NCBI RefSeq assembly: GCF_000001735.4
Contig: NC_003076.8
Span: 6,076,001-6,140,000 of the forward strand
DNA length: 64,000 bases
Origin: Arabidopsis thaliana
Taxonomy: Eukaryota; Streptophyta; Magnoliopsida; Brassicales; Brassicaceae
Direction: 5' to 3'
In this document: positions 62,441 through 64,000 of the stretch, one piece after another
Layout of the letters: every line of letters starts with the position of its first letter
Numbering within the stretch: position 1 is the first letter of the stretch
Position numbers and translations under genes: made by a program
Notes under the pieces: model-generated
What the model saw: the letters and a program-made list of their open reading frames with translations, nothing else
What the model was told of the DNA's origin: nothing
Database searches by the model: none

Positions 62441-63262
62441 TATTGGAACACAGCTACAAGGAGGGTAAAGCTTCAATCTTTCCCACTCACATTCATTTTC
62501 TCTGGTCTTTGATTGCTTTTCTTTTCACTGCTTAGGTTCTTTGTCTGTTAGGTTTAGAGAGATCCTTTCCAAAGATCCAAAGCTGGAAACTTTCTAGTCA
62601 ATGCTGCTTAAGATCTGACTTTTTCCCTTCAATGTCGCTCTGAAATCCCCTAAATTTTTGGGCCCATCAGGTTGGTTCTTCTCTCACTTATGAACCCTAG
62701 TTTCTAATTGTAAGTTCAATTCTTGAATTTCTCTAGACTCTGTTTTTTGGGTGTTTATCAGACAATGCGACGGATTTTTGTGTGTTCTGAATAGTTTCTA
62801 TTGTCGGTAGATATTTTTTAGTTTTCTTCAGCTGTAGTTTTCTTTCCAGCGTAGTGTTTAGCTGGCGTTTGGTCTGAGAACTGAATATTCTGGCAGCTGG
62901 CAATTCTTGGGACTTAGGTACAAATACAATGTTGGTTTTGTTGAATCTGATTTTTCTTAGTCCTTTTTTGTTCAATTTCTTGTCTTTTTGCTTGTTCCTT
63001 TCCAATTTTGACTTCTTAAGAGAGAGGCTATGTGCATTTTCTTTATGGGTTTGGTTAGATTTCTATGTTTGAGTAGCTCAAATCTAATATTTGGTATAAG
63101 CTTTGTGTTTCTGGTTTGTTTTGATTACTTTGATTCAGGTCTTGAAATGATTCTTCTCGAACTTCTTTTTTTCTTGTTTAAGCAGCAAAAGTTATGGTTT
63201 ATACAAGAGTTTTGAGTTTAAAATTCTCTGCCTTTTCAGGTGAATAAAGCGGAGGTCAGAAG
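62441..63262 (+). promoter_or_regulatory. Probable 5' leader and leader intron of the kinase gene
   Basis: Pyrimidine-rich leader sequence, a candidate GT donor (CATCAG|GTTGGT, about 62,670) and a strong acceptor (CCTTTTCAG, ending 63,239) shortly before the ATG at 63,263 suggest a leader intron of about 570 bases. This is inferred from splice consensus only. Confidence 0.5.
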
Positions 63263-64000
63263 ATGGGTTCTGGTTTAAATGACACATTATCTCGGAACTA
63301 CAATGGTTTGGAGCTATGGGAGATAATAGTGATTGTTCTCTCCGCGATATTCGTTGTAGTTTTAGCTATATCGCTATGGCTTACTTTCAGAAGAAAAACC
63401 TCTAGATCTTCTTCTAATCTAATCCCTGTTAGTCGCCAGATTCCTCCTAGTGTTCCTGAAGAGATTAAAGAGATTAGAGTCGACGAGGTTTCTTCAAGCA
63501 ATGGTGGGAATGGATACCCCTCTATTAGTGAGAAATTTGGCGATAAAGAACCCGAAAAAGGGATAAAAGCAGAGTCAGAAAATGGCGATAGTAGCCGGTC
63601 AGGCTCGTTTAATCACTTGGAGAAAAAAGACGGATCGAGCGTATCTTCTGCTAATCCTTTGACAGCTCCATCTCCTTTGTCTGGTCTTCCTGAGTTTTCT
63701 CACCTTGGATGGGGACATTGGTTCACTCTTAGAGATCTTCAGATGGCTACTAATCAGTTTTCAAGGGATAATATCATCGGTGATGGTGGATATGGAGTTG
63801 TTTACCGCGGTAACCTTGTTAATGGTACTCCTGTTGCTGTTAAAAAGTTGCTCAACAATTTGTAAGTTTTTTTTCACAAATGGTGAATCAAGATTCAAGA
63901 TTTCATTTCTTGAATCCTTTTTTCTTTTAATGGTGATGTTTTTGTATTTCTTAGAGGACAAGCTGATAAAGACTTCAGAGTTGAAGTTGAAGCTATAGGT
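63263..64000 (+). CDS. AT5G18500: Membrane-anchored receptor-like protein kinase, 5' part, cut by window end
   Basis: First coding exon 63263-63861; the second starts at 63955 and runs off the window. There is no classical signal peptide, but residues about 19-43 (LWEIIVIVLSAIFVVVLAIS) form one transmembrane segment followed by RRKTSR. A Ser/Glu-rich juxtamembrane stretch of about 100 residues leads into HWFTLRDLQMATNQFS and the kinase N-lobe: glycine loop GDGGYGVVYRG and the VAVKK lysine. The intron splits the Leu codon after VKKLLNN. The extracellular part would be only about 18 residues, so it belongs to the TM-kinase group without a ligand-binding ectodomain. Catalytic loop and activation segment are outside the window. 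Confidence 0.9.

Overview
The window is nuclear DNA of a flowering plant, almost certainly Arabidopsis thaliana or a near-identical relative. It has short GT-AG introns, AT-rich intergenic DNA and plant-only families (TIR-NBS-LRR receptors, PPR proteins, an AP2/DREB factor, defensin-like peptides, an S-domain lectin). Gene order and the protein lengths I derived (900, 1210, 146, 459, 272, 441, 362, 471, 307, 430, 413, 506, 537 and 553 residues) match my memory of the chromosome 5 block AT5G18350 to AT5G18500. Locus names are recalled, not searched.

Region 1 (1-13,600) is a resistance-gene cluster on the minus strand: three TIR-NB-ARC-LRR genes with the same four-exon structure. The first is cut by the window start, the second has 900 residues and the third 1210 (DSC2). 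Between and beside them lie decayed pieces of a fourth TNL, of ribosomal protein S16 and of DRE2.

Region 2 (14,253-18,876) holds the intact RPS16, a divergent PPR gene and DRE2 (cytosolic Fe-S assembly). The order TNL / RPS16 / DRE2 occurs twice, with different members intact in each copy. This points to an old segmental tandem duplication followed by reciprocal gene loss.

Region 3 (19,343-28,783) holds two tandem defensin-like genes and the long PIR/SRA1 gene (WAVE complex). The defensin duplication also copied the last PIR exon, leaving a fragment between the two peptide genes.

Region 4 (29,638-41,020) holds NOT11 (CCR4-NOT complex), a GDSL esterase, a NUFIP homologue (box C/D snoRNP assembly) and DREB2G.

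Region 5 (41,021-47,204) is 6 kb of AT-rich DNA with no gene I can support. It contains a pogo/Emigrant-like element.

Region 6 (47,205-64,000) holds a neprosin-family protein, a kinase-less S-domain lectin, a PPR gene, the sphingolipid glucuronosyltransferase IPUT1/PGSIP6, a VPS62/DUF946 protein, and the 5' part of a membrane-anchored receptor-like kinase cut by the window end.

Most genes here are unrelated housekeeping or defence genes and do not form a pathway. The most unusual material is structural: interleaved duplications with reciprocal decay, and three target-site-flanked retroposition scars. I saw no CRISPR array, rRNA or convincing tRNA, and no wholly new system.
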